Source: Zygnema cylindricum | Taxonomy: Eukaryota; Streptophyta; Zygnematophyceae; Zygnematales; Zygnemataceae | DNA: 64,000 nucleotides | NCBI GenBank assembly: GCA_037447655.1 | Contig: JBBHKE010003477.1 | Location: 135,991 to 199,990, forward strand | Direction: 5' to 3' | Shown: in pieces, positions 33,271 to 44,300 of the stretch | How the letters are laid out: every line of letters starts with the position of its first letter | Position numbering within the stretch: the first letter of the stretch is position 1 | Translations under genes and position numbers: made by a program | The notes under the pieces: generated by a model | Seen by the model: the letters and a program-made list of their open reading frames with translations, nothing else | Database searches by the model: none | Told to the model about the DNA's origin: nothing

Positions 33271-33829
33271 TAAAACCCTAAAAAATGAGCTGGTGGCGTC
33301 TGCAAAAAGTGAATAAGTTTTGTCGTATGATTACTTCGTACGCAAGTACATGATACGCAAGTCAAGATTTGAAGTTAAGTTTGTCGGTGCTAAAAATCTG
33401 AAAGATATTAAATATCGGATCGTAGCTTACATGGCGCCATTCAATTTATAACACGTGGCTTACAGACTATACGTGATGGAACATCGACTCAGAGCGTTGT
33501 TCCATTAGGCGCTTTCAGTAAACGTCAAAAAATCGTTTACTGACGGGACCGTTCCATTCTGTCGGGTGCTGGTTGGGTCCACGTAAGATGCTATTCCGGT
33601 CGTGCGAATCTATTTTAGAATCTTACGCAGGAAGTTGATAACTTAAAAATGTGTACCGAAGGACGTCGTACGTAATGTACGATGATGTACAAAATGTACG
33701 GTCTGGTCATGTTACAGGGAGGAGAGTATTCTCTAAAATATTACCATGGCTCTCTCCTAATCGCCTGTCTTTGACCTAAAACCTTCGCAGCAGCGTCGCT
33801 AGGCTTCATTTTCCCTTGATTTCTTCAAA
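33271..33829. other. Region upstream of the Harbinger transposase
   Basis: No gene. Sequence at about 33497-33530 (GTTCCATTAGGCGCTTTCAG) resembles the end of the TTA-flanked element at 28.38 kb, so it may be the left terminus of the transposase-bearing element. A hairpin, CAGTAAACG...CGTTTACTG, lies near 33.52-33.54 kb. Repeated TACGTCGTACG/GTACG words occur before the start codon. Confidence 0.45.
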
Positions 33830-34924
33830 ATGGAGCAGTTGCTGGCCATACTTATTCTCCTTAATGAACATGAGGATGACCAGTCCGAGAAGGAAATTAT
33901 CATTTTAACCATCATGATGTTCCTTGTTCAAAGGAACATCATGGCAACTTCTCAAATCTTTGGAAATCTGGTCGAGAGTTTTAGTATGTTGCTTTGCAGA
34001 CATAGACGACGGAGGTCTAAGGGAGAGTACTACATTCGACCTCGGAGTTTACATTTCTCCATGACACTCCTTCATGAGTATGATAATGGCAGATATAGAG
34101 AACTTTTCTGCCTTTCCAAACACCTAGTACATTATTTGGCTGAAGAAATAGGGCATCGGATGGAGACTGACCCTGCGCCGTGTTTTGTAAACATCCCTAA
34201 TAGGAAGCTTGATGTAATCCGGCAAATTGAGATGTTCCTTTACCGTCTAGCGACAGGAAATACCGCAACTTCAGTAGGGGATCTTTTTGGCGTGAGTAGA
34301 GTGACTGTCACCCGAAAACAAGCAATATTTTGCCGGGCCGTGTGGGAAACATTGACCCGGATACTAGATGCTTGCGTAGGATGGGCTGGTAGTGTACATG
34401 ACTCTAGAATCTTTAGAAATTCCAGAATAGGGAATGCTATCTTGTTTGGAGGGGGATTGCAAGGGCCGTCGGTTGATGTTGGTTTGGTAGATGTGCCACC
34501 TTTTCTTATTGCGGATGCAGGGTATCCGTTAAGTAAGCACGTGATAACACCGTACCCTGGGTCAAACTTAGGGGAACCAAAAAAATCGTTCAACTATTTT
34601 CACAGTAGTAGACGTATGTGTGCGGAGAGAGTGTTCGGAATTATAAAAAAACAATGGCCAATCATTAGTCGAAAAATAAATTTACCGAACATGGAGCGGT
34701 TAGTGGACATGATTATCACGGTATGCACTTTACATAATTTGTTGTTGGAGGAGAACATAAGATACCTAGATGAGGATTCTCCACCGTCAATCCCCCCAAA
34801 CGAGGAGGAATTGTGTGTCGGCGGAGAAGAGAGGGATGCATACTCCGATGAGAAAGGGAAGGCACTACGGGATGTTTTAGCTCAAGATCATTTTGAGAGG
34901 CATGTACTGAATTTACAGTTTTGA
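33830..34924 (+). CDS. PIF/Harbinger transposase, internally deleted
   Basis: A 364-codon open frame, uninterrupted. The N-terminal third carries HSMTLLHEYDNGRYRE-like and FLYRLATGNTATSVGDLFG sequence with a helix-turn-helix (SVGDLFGVSRVTVTR near residues 147-161). The nuclease follows with VGWAGSVHDSRIFRNS, IADAGYPL and RRMCAERVFGIIKKQW, the Harbinger DDE nuclease blocks for the later Asp residues and Glu. Between WETLTRI and LDACVGW I expect about 70-80 residues with the IDGTHI block and first catalytic Asp. They are absent, and the DNA shows no intron there. The protein should still fold its DNA-binding part but is probably not an active nuclease. A convergent SANT gene lies 2.1 kb downstream, the usual two-gene make-up of this superfamily. 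Confidence 0.85.
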   Translation: MEQLLAILILLNEHEDDQSEKEIIILTIMMFLVQRNIMATSQIFGNLVESFSMLLCRHRRRRSKGEYYIRPRSLHFSMTLLHEYDNGRYRELFCLSKHLVHYLAEEIGHRMETDPAPCFVNIPNRKLDVIRQIEMFLYRLATGNTATSVGDLFGVSRVTVTRKQAIFCRAVWETLTRILDACVGWAGSVHDSRIFRNSRIGNAILFGGGLQGPSVDVGLVDVPPFLIADAGYPLSKHVITPYPGSNLGEPKKSFNYFHSSRRMCAERVFGIIKKQWPIISRKINLPNMERLVDMIITVCTLHNLLLEENIRYLDEDSPPSIPPNEEELCVGGEERDAYSDEKGKALRDVLAQDHFERHVLNLQF

Positions 34925-36085
34925 TTGGTTGACGAAATGGTGAGTCTCTTTCTTGGCCAACCTTTTTTTACCCCCCTTTCTTCTACTCTAGTTATTTTAT
35001 TTTTCCCAAAAAAAATTCCCATTTCATTCTTATTATTACTGTTGTTCTTAATTTACCAGTTTTTCAATGTATTATTCTTATTTGTACTTAATTTTTTTTT
35101 GAACGTAAAATCGTACATGTTTTACAAAATCAGCTACTCTCGTTTCCTTAGGAATCCCTCTTGTCTCTTTCTCTCATTCTTTCTATGTCTTCCTCTAACT
35201 CTCTATACCTCTCTGTGCCTCTCTTTGCCTCCATACCTCTCTCAGCCTCTCTTTGCCACTCTTTGTCTCCTTTTGACTCATCTCTCGACCTCTGTTTCGT
35301 GTTGTCTCCTTGTCTCCCGTGTGGCGTTCAACCAAGATTGAGCCGTCTGACGTTTTACTTACAAAGGGGAATTCTGACCATGTTTTCCATGTTTCATTTT
35401 TTTTGTTTCTTTGTTTTTTGTGTTTTCTGTCACTTTAGTGACATGGAGATATATGTTGCATTGTGAATTTGACTCTCCACTGGTTTTTTTTGGTTATGCA
35501 ATTTTAGCTTCATAACATACGAGCTTGTCAAGAACCATTCTGATGAATACTGTGGCAACAACACTTCTGTGAAGCATTCTCATAGGGATACACTTGTAGC
35601 AATGTTAGCAATGTGAGCTAGGCTGACAATTTCTATTTAAAGAATGCATAGCAAGTATACATGTTTGTGTTTCCAATACTATTAATGTAGGGCTTTCCTT
35701 TTTTTATCCACGTACTCGCACCGCGAGATTGAAATCAATTCAGAATGTTGAAGTTATGCAAAAAATATGTATCCTTTCTCTCTTTCTCTCTTCCTCTCTT
35801 CTAATGCCCGGAATTGAACATGTATTCTGATATGTCGGATCGACCTTGTTTTCTACATTTATAGATTGAACTGATGCACAAAGTTTTTTTTTAGTTTTTT
35901 AGTTTTTGTTCAAAATTTATTTTCCAATGTCATTGTTTACTTTTCGAGTGCATAAATTTAGATTATCATGTAATTTCTTATTTCCAATGTCTGAAGTCAA
36001 AGTTATAGAGCTCAAAATCAAAATTCATAACGTCATTTTTTCATAATTAATTATTATGTTATGTATTTTTGATCCAAACACCTCA
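34925..36085. other. Transposase 3' flank, AT-rich, with CT microsatellite
   Basis: No gene recognised. CT-rich stretch TCTCTnTGCCTC-type at about 35160-35290. Otherwise AT-rich spacer between the convergent transposase and SANT genes. Confidence 0.5.
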
Positions 36086-36089
36086 CCAC

Positions 36090-36590
36090 CAGTAGCAGTA
36101 GCAACTGTCTCCTCAATACTATCACCAGCAGCAACTATCTGCCGAGCAGCAGCAACTATCTGCCGAGCAGCAGCAACTGTCTCCCCAGCAGCAATTCTCT
36201 GCCCAGCAGCAGCAGCAACTGTCTGCTCAGCAGTGGCAACATCTGGACATCTGTCTACCCAGCAGCAGTAGCTTGTGTCTGCCGAGTAGCAACAGCAAGT
36301 GTCTGCTCAGCAGCCGCAGCAACTGTCTGCTCAGCAGCAGCAACAACTGTCTGCCGAGTAGCAGCAACTGTCTGACCGGCAGCACTAGCAGATGTCATGC
36401 TCAGCAAGAGCAACTGTCTGATCTGCAGCAGCAACTGCCTGCGCAGCACCAGCAGTAGCAACTGCACCAGCAATAACAACATCTGTCTGCCCAACTGCAA
36501 CTGTCTGCTCAGCAGGAGCAAATGTTTGTCCAGCAGCACCTGCATGCGCTTCAATTGTCTGCGCTTCAATTGTCTGACCACCAGGAGGAA
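36090..36590 (+). repeat. 21-bp CAG-rich minisatellite with Gln-rich reading frame
   Basis: Imperfect copies of CAGCAGCAACTGTCTGCCGAG. In one plus-strand frame it reads QQQLSAEQ repeats; the frame shifts near 36.24 kb and two stops follow. The Gln-rich frame then continues without stops into a polar tail ending at 36704. It may be a decayed exon coding for a coiled coil, or only a satellite. Confidence 0.6.
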
Positions 36591-37066
36591 CAACGACATA
36601 ACAATAAAAAGAGCAACATGAACAAGAACAAATTATGTCGTATGACAAATGTACAACAAAGTTACAATAACACATTGCAAAAACGGGTCGAAAGCCGTTT
36701 GTAATAAAACTTTTTGACATTTCACACTCGAATTTTGAAATACAAAAAACAACGAAAAAACGCAAGAAATATTAAATTCACAAAATGTAGCCACCCTTCT
36801 CTTCTATCGACGGTAATTTTCCCATTCCCTTCTATCTCAACTAAGAATATAAAGAGATCACAATGGAATAAACCCAAAAAAAAACGGTCAACATAATCCC
36901 CCTTTACCACACTAATTCTACGCTAAATTGCAATTCAGAAAAATTGTTTCATAGAAATTGGAAAGTGTTGTTGATGAAAAACACATGGGAAAAGAGGTGA
37001 AAGTAAGGCCGGAGATTGGAGTATTATACCATTTTCCCTCATTAATCTACCTCACAATTTCCGGAT

Positions 37067-37950
37067 TTAGTTGAATGTGTAGCGACCACCCCCTCGCTCT
37101 GCGAGTTTGCACACGGCATCAATTAGACGGAGTCTTCCTTGTTCCGTCTTTTCCCAGTTTGCAGCGAGCATGTCCTTAAACTTGTCGATGGTGTTGTTAG
37201 TTTCCTTCACAGTCTTCTCATGAATATCAACAGCAATTTGTCGAATTTTTTTAACTTCCAACGATCGTGCAGATGTTGCCTCCTCCTTCTGAAGTCTACG
37301 ACGCTTTCCTGAACTGTTAGAGAATATGTTATCGCTTGGTTGTGTGTCGGGTGATGACTCATCAAGACTACTTGACCCTTGCTGACTACGCACGAAAGTG
37401 TCCCTCACATGTGTAGGTTGTATGTTTTCGTTCCCAATTGTTCCCTCACTTATAATCGTATAAAACCTCTCGTCAAAACCTCCAGGTAGATTTTTATCTG
37501 TCCTTTCATCCGATGCCATCCCCCAATAATCTAAAGCCCCACTAGGTATCTTACATTGCCAATCCTTCACTTTTTTAAAATCTCTAAATACATTTTCCCA
37601 TTTCTGTTGACAAGTCCTACCGGGTTTGTACACACCTCCTTGTTCCAGTTGTTCACTGATTAACCTCCACTTTTCCTCAGCTGTGCAATGTGTGGCCTGC
37701 AGGCCGTTCATCTTCTCGCTTCGCATCTCCCCCACCTTCAATGTAATGAGCCTTATCGCTTCATCCGTGGTCCATCGGTGAGAGGTCCGTGGGGACTTTG
37801 GAGATGCACCGTTTATGTTTCCTTCTTGCGAACCTCCTTGTGTTTTATTCTTACCTACTTCTTTTGATTTACGCCCCTTCCCCCCACCTCCTTGGTTTCC
37901 CGTTGTTCTTGGTCGTTTTTCAGTCGAACGTAGGGTGCTTACACCACCGT
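37067..37950 (-). CDS. SANT/trihelix (Myb-like) protein, Harbinger partner type, last exon
   Basis: The exon begins after a TTTTTTCAAG acceptor at 37950 in phase 2 and ends at the stop at 37067. Residues include a basic Gly/Lys-rich lead (GGGGKGRKSKEVGKNK), then a trihelix/SANT domain: RWTTDEAIRLITLK, EEKWRLISEQLEQGG and RTCQQKWENVFRDFKKVKDW. This is followed by a Ser-rich linker, SGKRRRLQKE (nuclear-localisation-like) and a C-terminal helix. PIF/Harbinger elements encode such a protein to bring the transposase to its DNA ends. The first exon with the start codon was not found; upstream is a CT-rich tract. It may instead be a host gene. Confidence 0.65.
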
Positions 37951-38089
37951 CTTGAAAAAACACAAAAGAATACAACAACGATGATTTTGGAACAATAAGA
38001 AGGATATTTCTGAAATAGATATAGGTATACGGTAGAATTTCACAACTAAGAACATTAAATAAGAAAAAACACATTTGAGAAAGATGAAG

Positions 38090-38475
38090 AATAAGAAAAA
38101 GGAGAAGAAGAAGAACAAGAAAGAAGATGAATTTGAAGAAGAAGATGAAATTGAAGAATTAGAAAAAAATATTGGAGAAGAAGACAAAACTGAAGAAGAA
38201 AACAAGATATTGAAGAAAAAGAAATTAGAAGAAGGAAAAAGGAGAAAAAGTTGAAGAAAAGGAAGAGGTTGATGAAAAAGAAAATGGAGAAGTATTAAGG
38301 AGGGGGAGGAGAATAAGAAAAAAGATAAACAAAAAAAGAAGAGAGGAAATGAATTTGAAGAAGAGGACGAAAATGAAGCCCTAAAAAAAATATTGGAAAA
38401 GAAGACAAAACTGAAGAAGAAAACAAGGTATTGAAGAAGAAGAAATTTAAAGAAGGAAAAAGGAGAAGAATACAC
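38090..38475. repeat. GA-rich tract upstream of the SANT gene
   Basis: About 380 bp of AGAAGAAG/AAGAAGAT-type sequence on the plus strand, with blocks such as GAAGAAAACAAG-TATTGAAGAA present twice (38195-38235 and 38415-38450). It lies 5' of the SANT exon. Confidence 0.75.
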
Positions 38476-38519
38476 GTTATTTAGGCAAACACCTTAAAAA
38501 AAAAACTAGTAAATTGGTG

Positions 38520-39482
38520 GGAGGTGCTACCCTCTGCTGCTAAAACCCTAAAAAACGCTTGTAAATATTGGGTCAACTTTGAAACATTGAGGAAATTTTA
38601 AAAAACGGAGTGCCAGAAAGGAGCGGCAAAATTGTGAACTCTTAAAAAAATTCAAACACAAACTACCAAAAAAGCGCGCAAACTATTGAAGTAAATAGAA
38701 CTTCATTATAAAACGGGAGGGAAATGCGGCAATTTGTAAAAATGGGAGAATTTCCATATGAAATGGGAATGGCAGGGCGGTAAACTGCGAAACCCTCAAA
38801 AAATTCAAACCCAACATTTTTGAAGGGGCGAGAATCACAAGAGGGTGATGTCCGTGGGTGACATCACATCCTCCCTGGCAAAAGGCATGTGTCATATGCG
38901 ACGTGTACTCACCTGCTCGCGCGTTCGTCGTGGAACTTGGATAACTTTTCCACGAGGCACGATGCAATTCGTTCAGGGCTGAGAATTGACCTACTCAGGG
39001 TCACTTGTTGCGAATAGAAAGTGTAAGACGATGTCATATCTGATTATGCATCCGACGGTCCTCATTAACGCCCATAAACATGGAGAATCAAATCCCTCAT
39101 TTAGTAGCCTTGTTTTTCTGACAAAATTTATTTTTGGGTACGACACTGTACGAAACAATACGGCTTTCAGTAAACAACGTCATTTTTTCCCTAAAGGAAC
39201 CTTGCCTTCATAGCCTATTCCCAACACGGCTTTCAGTAAACAACGTCATTTTTTCCCTAAAGGAACCTTGCCTTCATAGCCTATTCCCAACAGAAAAAAA
39301 AACACTTCCGCAACAGACGGACGTTCGAATAATGTACGGCTTTCCGAGCACCGACTTTGCAGATTTCGGAAGTTCTCGGAAAGCCGTACAAACGGCCTTC
39401 CTCAAAATATTGTCGGATATAGAAGTAGGGTAAAAGTAACGTATTTTTGTGAAACAGACCAACGGTATTCCGAAAAGCTGAC
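38520..39482. other. Intergenic DNA with a 66-bp tandem duplication
   Basis: No gene recognised. A 66-bp block starting CGGCTTTCAGTAAACAACG is present twice in tandem at 39161-39292. It resembles the CTTTCAGTAAACG word at 33.52 kb. Confidence 0.6.
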
Positions 39483-39485
39483 TAA

Positions 39486-40263
39486 GGGTGTGTCCCCATG
39501 TGCATAAGTAAGGGTTTTTTTCTGTCGTTTTGCCGTAAAACTTAGCGCCGTACTGCCTAAGTTGCAACCGTACGAAGGAATCGCAAATTTGTAGAGTACA
39601 ATTTGCGTCATCCTTGAACTTAGGATGTACGAAAATTTGTCGTCTTGTGCTTTTCGACCCACTTCTACGACAAAAAACGTCATCTTCAAACCTTTGTTTA
39701 AAACACATGCGCGATGTGATTTAAAATTAGGTTTTTTCGATTGACCAATAGGAACATTTTTTCGCACGTGCCTTAAATTTCGAAAAAAAACCTACGATTT
39801 CCAAGGACAAATAAAAGTACATAGTTCGCTATGTTCTGTCCGTTTGCGTTATAGTAAGACGAAAAGAAGTACAGTTTGTTTGATTTTGTCCGTTTTCGTC
39901 TAGTACGGATTTTTTATTTGCAGGGGTCTTCAAATTCAGATGCCATTTAACCTCGAGCGGACAGGCGACGCGAAGGGCAAATCGCATCTTCTTCAACCGT
40001 GAAACTGCCAGGTTGGAATGCGGTACGTCTACAATGTCACGGTAATACATGCGACGTCACAAAGCAGTTCCAAAAAATAACGTGCGACCACAGATTGTAG
40101 ACGCTGACAACCGTCACAGGCATTGTCGACGTATACAATAGTCACAAGCGTAAGTTGCGATTTCGTCCTTACAAACATAGAGACACTTGAAAACCGGGTC
40201 CGGCGGATCCGCGCTAAAATACAAAGTAAGTTCGCTAAGTTACAAGTACATGGGGACAAACCC
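39486..40263 (+). mobile_element. Harbinger-type element D, 778 bp, TSD TAA
   Basis: The ends are GGGTGTGTCCCCATGT and ACATGGGGACAAACCC, flanked by TAA at 39483-39485 and 40264-40266. It is nearly the same as element A in length and sequence, including the polypyrimidine plus CAGGGGTCT near 39.92 kb and the SphI-like GCGACGTCAC block near its right end. Confidence 0.87.
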
Positions 40264-40589
40264 TAAGCAAACACAGCATTCGAACGGCTATTTCGTTGTT
40301 CCCGCGCGAAAAAATAGTCCAAGCTAAACCCTAAAAGTTTGAAAATGTGCAGGCTTGTTTTCGCGCCTATGTTTTATGACGTCGAAGCGTGTGACGTGTC
40401 ACGTGACACCTTCAATCGGAGTTACGTCCCAAAATTTTGGTGTGAACAAGACCCGTTTTCCGATGACTTTTCGGAAAATCATCGGAATTTATGCAGAAAG
40501 TTACAAATGCTCCGCTGGGTATAGGCTATCAATCGACCCGGTCCATAGAGTTTGCCGTACAATTACAGAAACGTATGATGGAACTTCAC

Positions 40590-41100
40590 CGTAATAACGA
40601 TTCACGGTGTACTTATTATATGGAAGCGTTATACTTATAATATACCGGCGTTACGCTACAGAACTGACGAATGTCAAATTTCTGACGCGAATACTGACAT
40701 AGATAATTGACGCTACACCGCCAATCGTTATTAGCTTTGTGTACGCTAATTCCGTCCCGCTTTTTTTTTCGATGTCGAAACGCGGTTGCCGGACGAATAT
40801 GTGAGAACGTGATTTTTGACAACCCGATTGCATCACCTTTTTAGAGCGCATATTCTCATGCGTCCGTGGTTAAAACCCATTAATTAAACTTTCTCACTTA
40901 AAAAGGTACATTTTTGTACGGTCTGACACCAACCGTACATTAGCGTGCCAAATTAGAGTACTTAAATAAATTAGAGTAAACTTCATAGTTGAAAAGGCTC
41001 TATCACATAAATTAGCGTTAATTACTCTAATTGTTTTTTTCAGTTTTTGTACTCTAATTTTTTCACTACTCTAATTACGATTCGCGGTGTACTGTACTGT
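40590..41100. repeat. Dispersed repeat R1 (CGATTCACGGTGTAC family)
   Basis: CGATTCACGGTGTAC at about 40600 and CGATTCGCGGTGTACTG at about 41080. The inner part (GTCGAAACGCGGTTGCC..., TTAAAAAGGTACATTT-TGTACGGTCTGACAC) is shared with R2 at 49.46-49.80 kb. Confidence 0.7.
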
Positions 41101-41334
41101 AGTTGACGTAACCTTAATGGTGTGCTCCGTGACTTACCATAATGTAAACATATTACATAACATACGCACGTATTTCATTCAAAAACATATAATACAGTTC
41201 GTACTTTCGATCTATGATGCGGAGCATTCGATGGTGGCAGGATACTTGGATCCAATTTGTTGCACCTTTCTGCTTGGTGAATGCGAGCACCATTGTTGAC
41301 TTCCATTCTCCCCTTCTCGCCATTGTAAGATCTC

Positions 41335-44300
41335 ATGATTACCAGGAGATTTTTCAGACTGGAGAAGGGCATAACCCTCTCTTCAAGCAACTCCTTCCTT
41401 CAAAATTCTTCTCTCTTCTTATCTCAGCTTCAGTTTCCTCAAGTCCTTCCTAAAACCAGTGGACATATAAGAAACATGACTTCCTTACCGAATAATAACG
41501 ACAGTAATAACTTGAAAACAGAAAACCTTCCCGAAAAAACACCTTCATTTGGTAAATCCATCCAAAGAGCAGTTGAAGTCATAGCATTCGAAGGGCCGAA
41601 AACGTTTCTTCTAAACACAAAATTAAATTATGAAAAAGTGAAACCTCTTCCTGGCCCTGGAGAAGTTGTTGTACGGATGAAGTTAAGGCCTGTGAATCCT
41701 GCTGATGGTCTGTCTCTTATGGGCCTTTATCCTGGCTTTAGGCCCTCCAAGTTTCCTGCAACTCCTGGTGCAGAAGGAATGGGATTAGTGGACACAATAG
41801 GACCTCAAGTCCACAATTTTGAGGTCTCCAGCTCAACCTAACTTCATGTTAGGTGTAGCTGATTGCGTATCTAATTTTAAGCTTTTTTTGATAATTGATC
41901 ACAATTGGTTTGTGTTAAATTATAAACTTTTAGTTTGTGTTACGTTTTTTAATGGTTTCGTGTTGCTCGATAATCGATCACAATTGGTTTGTAGTAATTT
42001 CAAGTTTAATACTTTTGTATTGCTTGCTAATTGATCACTATTGGTTTGTTTTTATTTCTAAGCCTAAATGATTTCTTATTGCTGAAAATTGATCACAATG
42101 TGTTTAATGTTTAATCGTGAGTTATGATGATTTCATATCTCTTGATAGTTAGTCAGAATTGGTTTGTATTTAATTTCAGCTTTAATACTTTTTTATTGCT
42201 TGAAAACTGATCACAATTGGTTTGTTATTAATTTTAAGCTTAAATTATTTCGTATTGCTGGATAATTGATCACAATTGGGTTGTATTTTCTCTTTCTTAA
42301 ATGAAAAAAACAAAGAAGATTTTTTCTTGTATTGCTTGGCAAGTGATTAGACATGCTTAATGATTGCTGAACTCTTGCATCTTACTATATGATAATATGT
42401 CGCCAATTTTAATACTTTCTGGTTAACATTTGTTTGCACTTTTTTTTTTGGGTTAAAATTTCAAACTTCCATCCACCCATTTTCATGCTCCTTTATCAGT
42501 ATTTCCTATTAATAAGGTAATTATATGTATGCTATTACCAGCAATACTGGCCACTGTAATTATACAGGAAATTGTACATTTTTTAAAAATACGAATACTA
42601 TGATTTCTGCTCCAGTAATGCCACCTACGGGGCTCGTACATGACTTGTTTGCGACGGTTTCATACCTCTGGGGTACTTGTAAAACACAGGATTTTACCTG
42701 GGGACTTATTCTGTCTGGAATGGGAACGGCTATTAAAAATCTTGTTAAAGTTTATCTTGTAAACAAGCTTTTGATGAGACATTCCACAATTGTAGTCTTG
42801 GGAACATGCTAACAACACTGCTTTAATATGTGCTTTTAGCCTGTGAGCTTGTTAGGGGGCATTGCCAAACAATCAAAGTGTTTGTTTCAAAATATTTGTG
42901 TCATACTTTTGATTTAGTTTCTATCTGAAGTATAATTTCAGTTTTGAACTGCAGAATAATCTTATTTATCTCTTCGTGGCTTGTTCTTATTCTTGCATGG
43001 AATGGAGGAGAATAGGTCGGCCAGCGAGTAGTACCATTACTGGCGTCATATACCGAGAAAGGCGAAGGATCTTGGCAGGAATATTGCCACGTGTCAGCAG
43101 ATGATCTCGTGGCGGTTCCAGATAATGTTTCAGATGAAGCCGCAGCCCAGCTAGTGGTCAATCCAATCACAGCCTTGGGACTGCTAAGAGATTTGGCACC
43201 TCCACCAGGTTTTTTGACTTAAGACGACATGAGGTTAGACTAGACGGAATGCAAATAGATGCAATGCTTGGTACTTTTTTGAATGGATCAGTTGCTTATT
43301 TCACTTGATCTTGAATTGCTTGGGAATTTTATGCTTGGTTCTCTTTTGAATGAACCTTTTATTTACTTCATTGATTATTGAAATGCATTATAATTTTTTT
43401 AGTACAAAAAATGGAATTAAACTTTCTTCAACGTCTCCAGTGAGGATATTGTAAATTGGGCCGCATATTGAAGATATTTACTTCGTCTTTGGATACTATC
43501 TAACCTTCTCATTCCAAGTATTGGACAATTTACCACTCAGAAGTTGACATAGGACATCAGGAATGGGGCACTTAATGTTAGATTATGAAATTTAAATAAT
43601 TGAGCATTTCTTTTCAAACATTAAAGTCGAATATTGGGCTTGAGATGTTGAGCCTTCAGCTTCTGAATCTAGTCTCCACTAAAGTTTTCTGTTAGTAATC
43701 ACTGTTTGTACGATATCCACCCCTAGATGGAAAAGCAGGTGTATGAAAGTACACCACCCATCTCTATTAGTGTAAAGGAATGATTTGTGCTAAAGCGAAC
43801 AAATTATCAATTTTTCTAATTTAGGGTAGAGTAACATGGCCGATTTAAAGTGTCATTAACTCTGTTTCGTGATCCTCGGCCCAAAAAAGTTGCGACCAAA
43901 TTGGTGTTGTTAACACTAATAGTGCTGGCCATTGTAATGAAGTGAAAAGCCAGAGTAACGGTTATGGATTGGAAACTTTGCAGATTTTGCCCATCTTCAT
44001 ATCCTCTCTTCTTGTGAATGCTTTATTTTAAATGCGCCATTTTCGACCCTGAGTTTTAGATTGCTTATTTGTAGCCCAATCTGATCACCCGGTTATCTTA
44101 AATTATTTACTGGAGTTATGCCTCTGGCCTACCTCTGACTTTATAGGCCACAGCTCCTTCAGAACTCTATTCTTTGAAACTTGTTGATTGAGGTTTTTGT
44201 TCTGTTTGGATTATTAAATCTTAGACGGATTCTACCGAGGGTTGAATTGCACATTCAAATCCTCAAACTGTTTATGGCTGGTATTCGTTCTTTGGTATTC

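Noticed and set aside
34925-35341. Phe/Leu-rich 138-codon frame directly after the transposase
   Set aside because: Hydrophobic low-complexity translation of a T- and CT-rich 3' flank; no family match and no consistent membrane-protein layout.
37939-38475. Phe/Ser-rich 178-codon minus-strand frame, possibly exon 1 of the SANT gene
   Set aside because: Composition comes from the CT-rich repeat; it is out of phase with a sensible join to the SANT exon and has no signal or domain.
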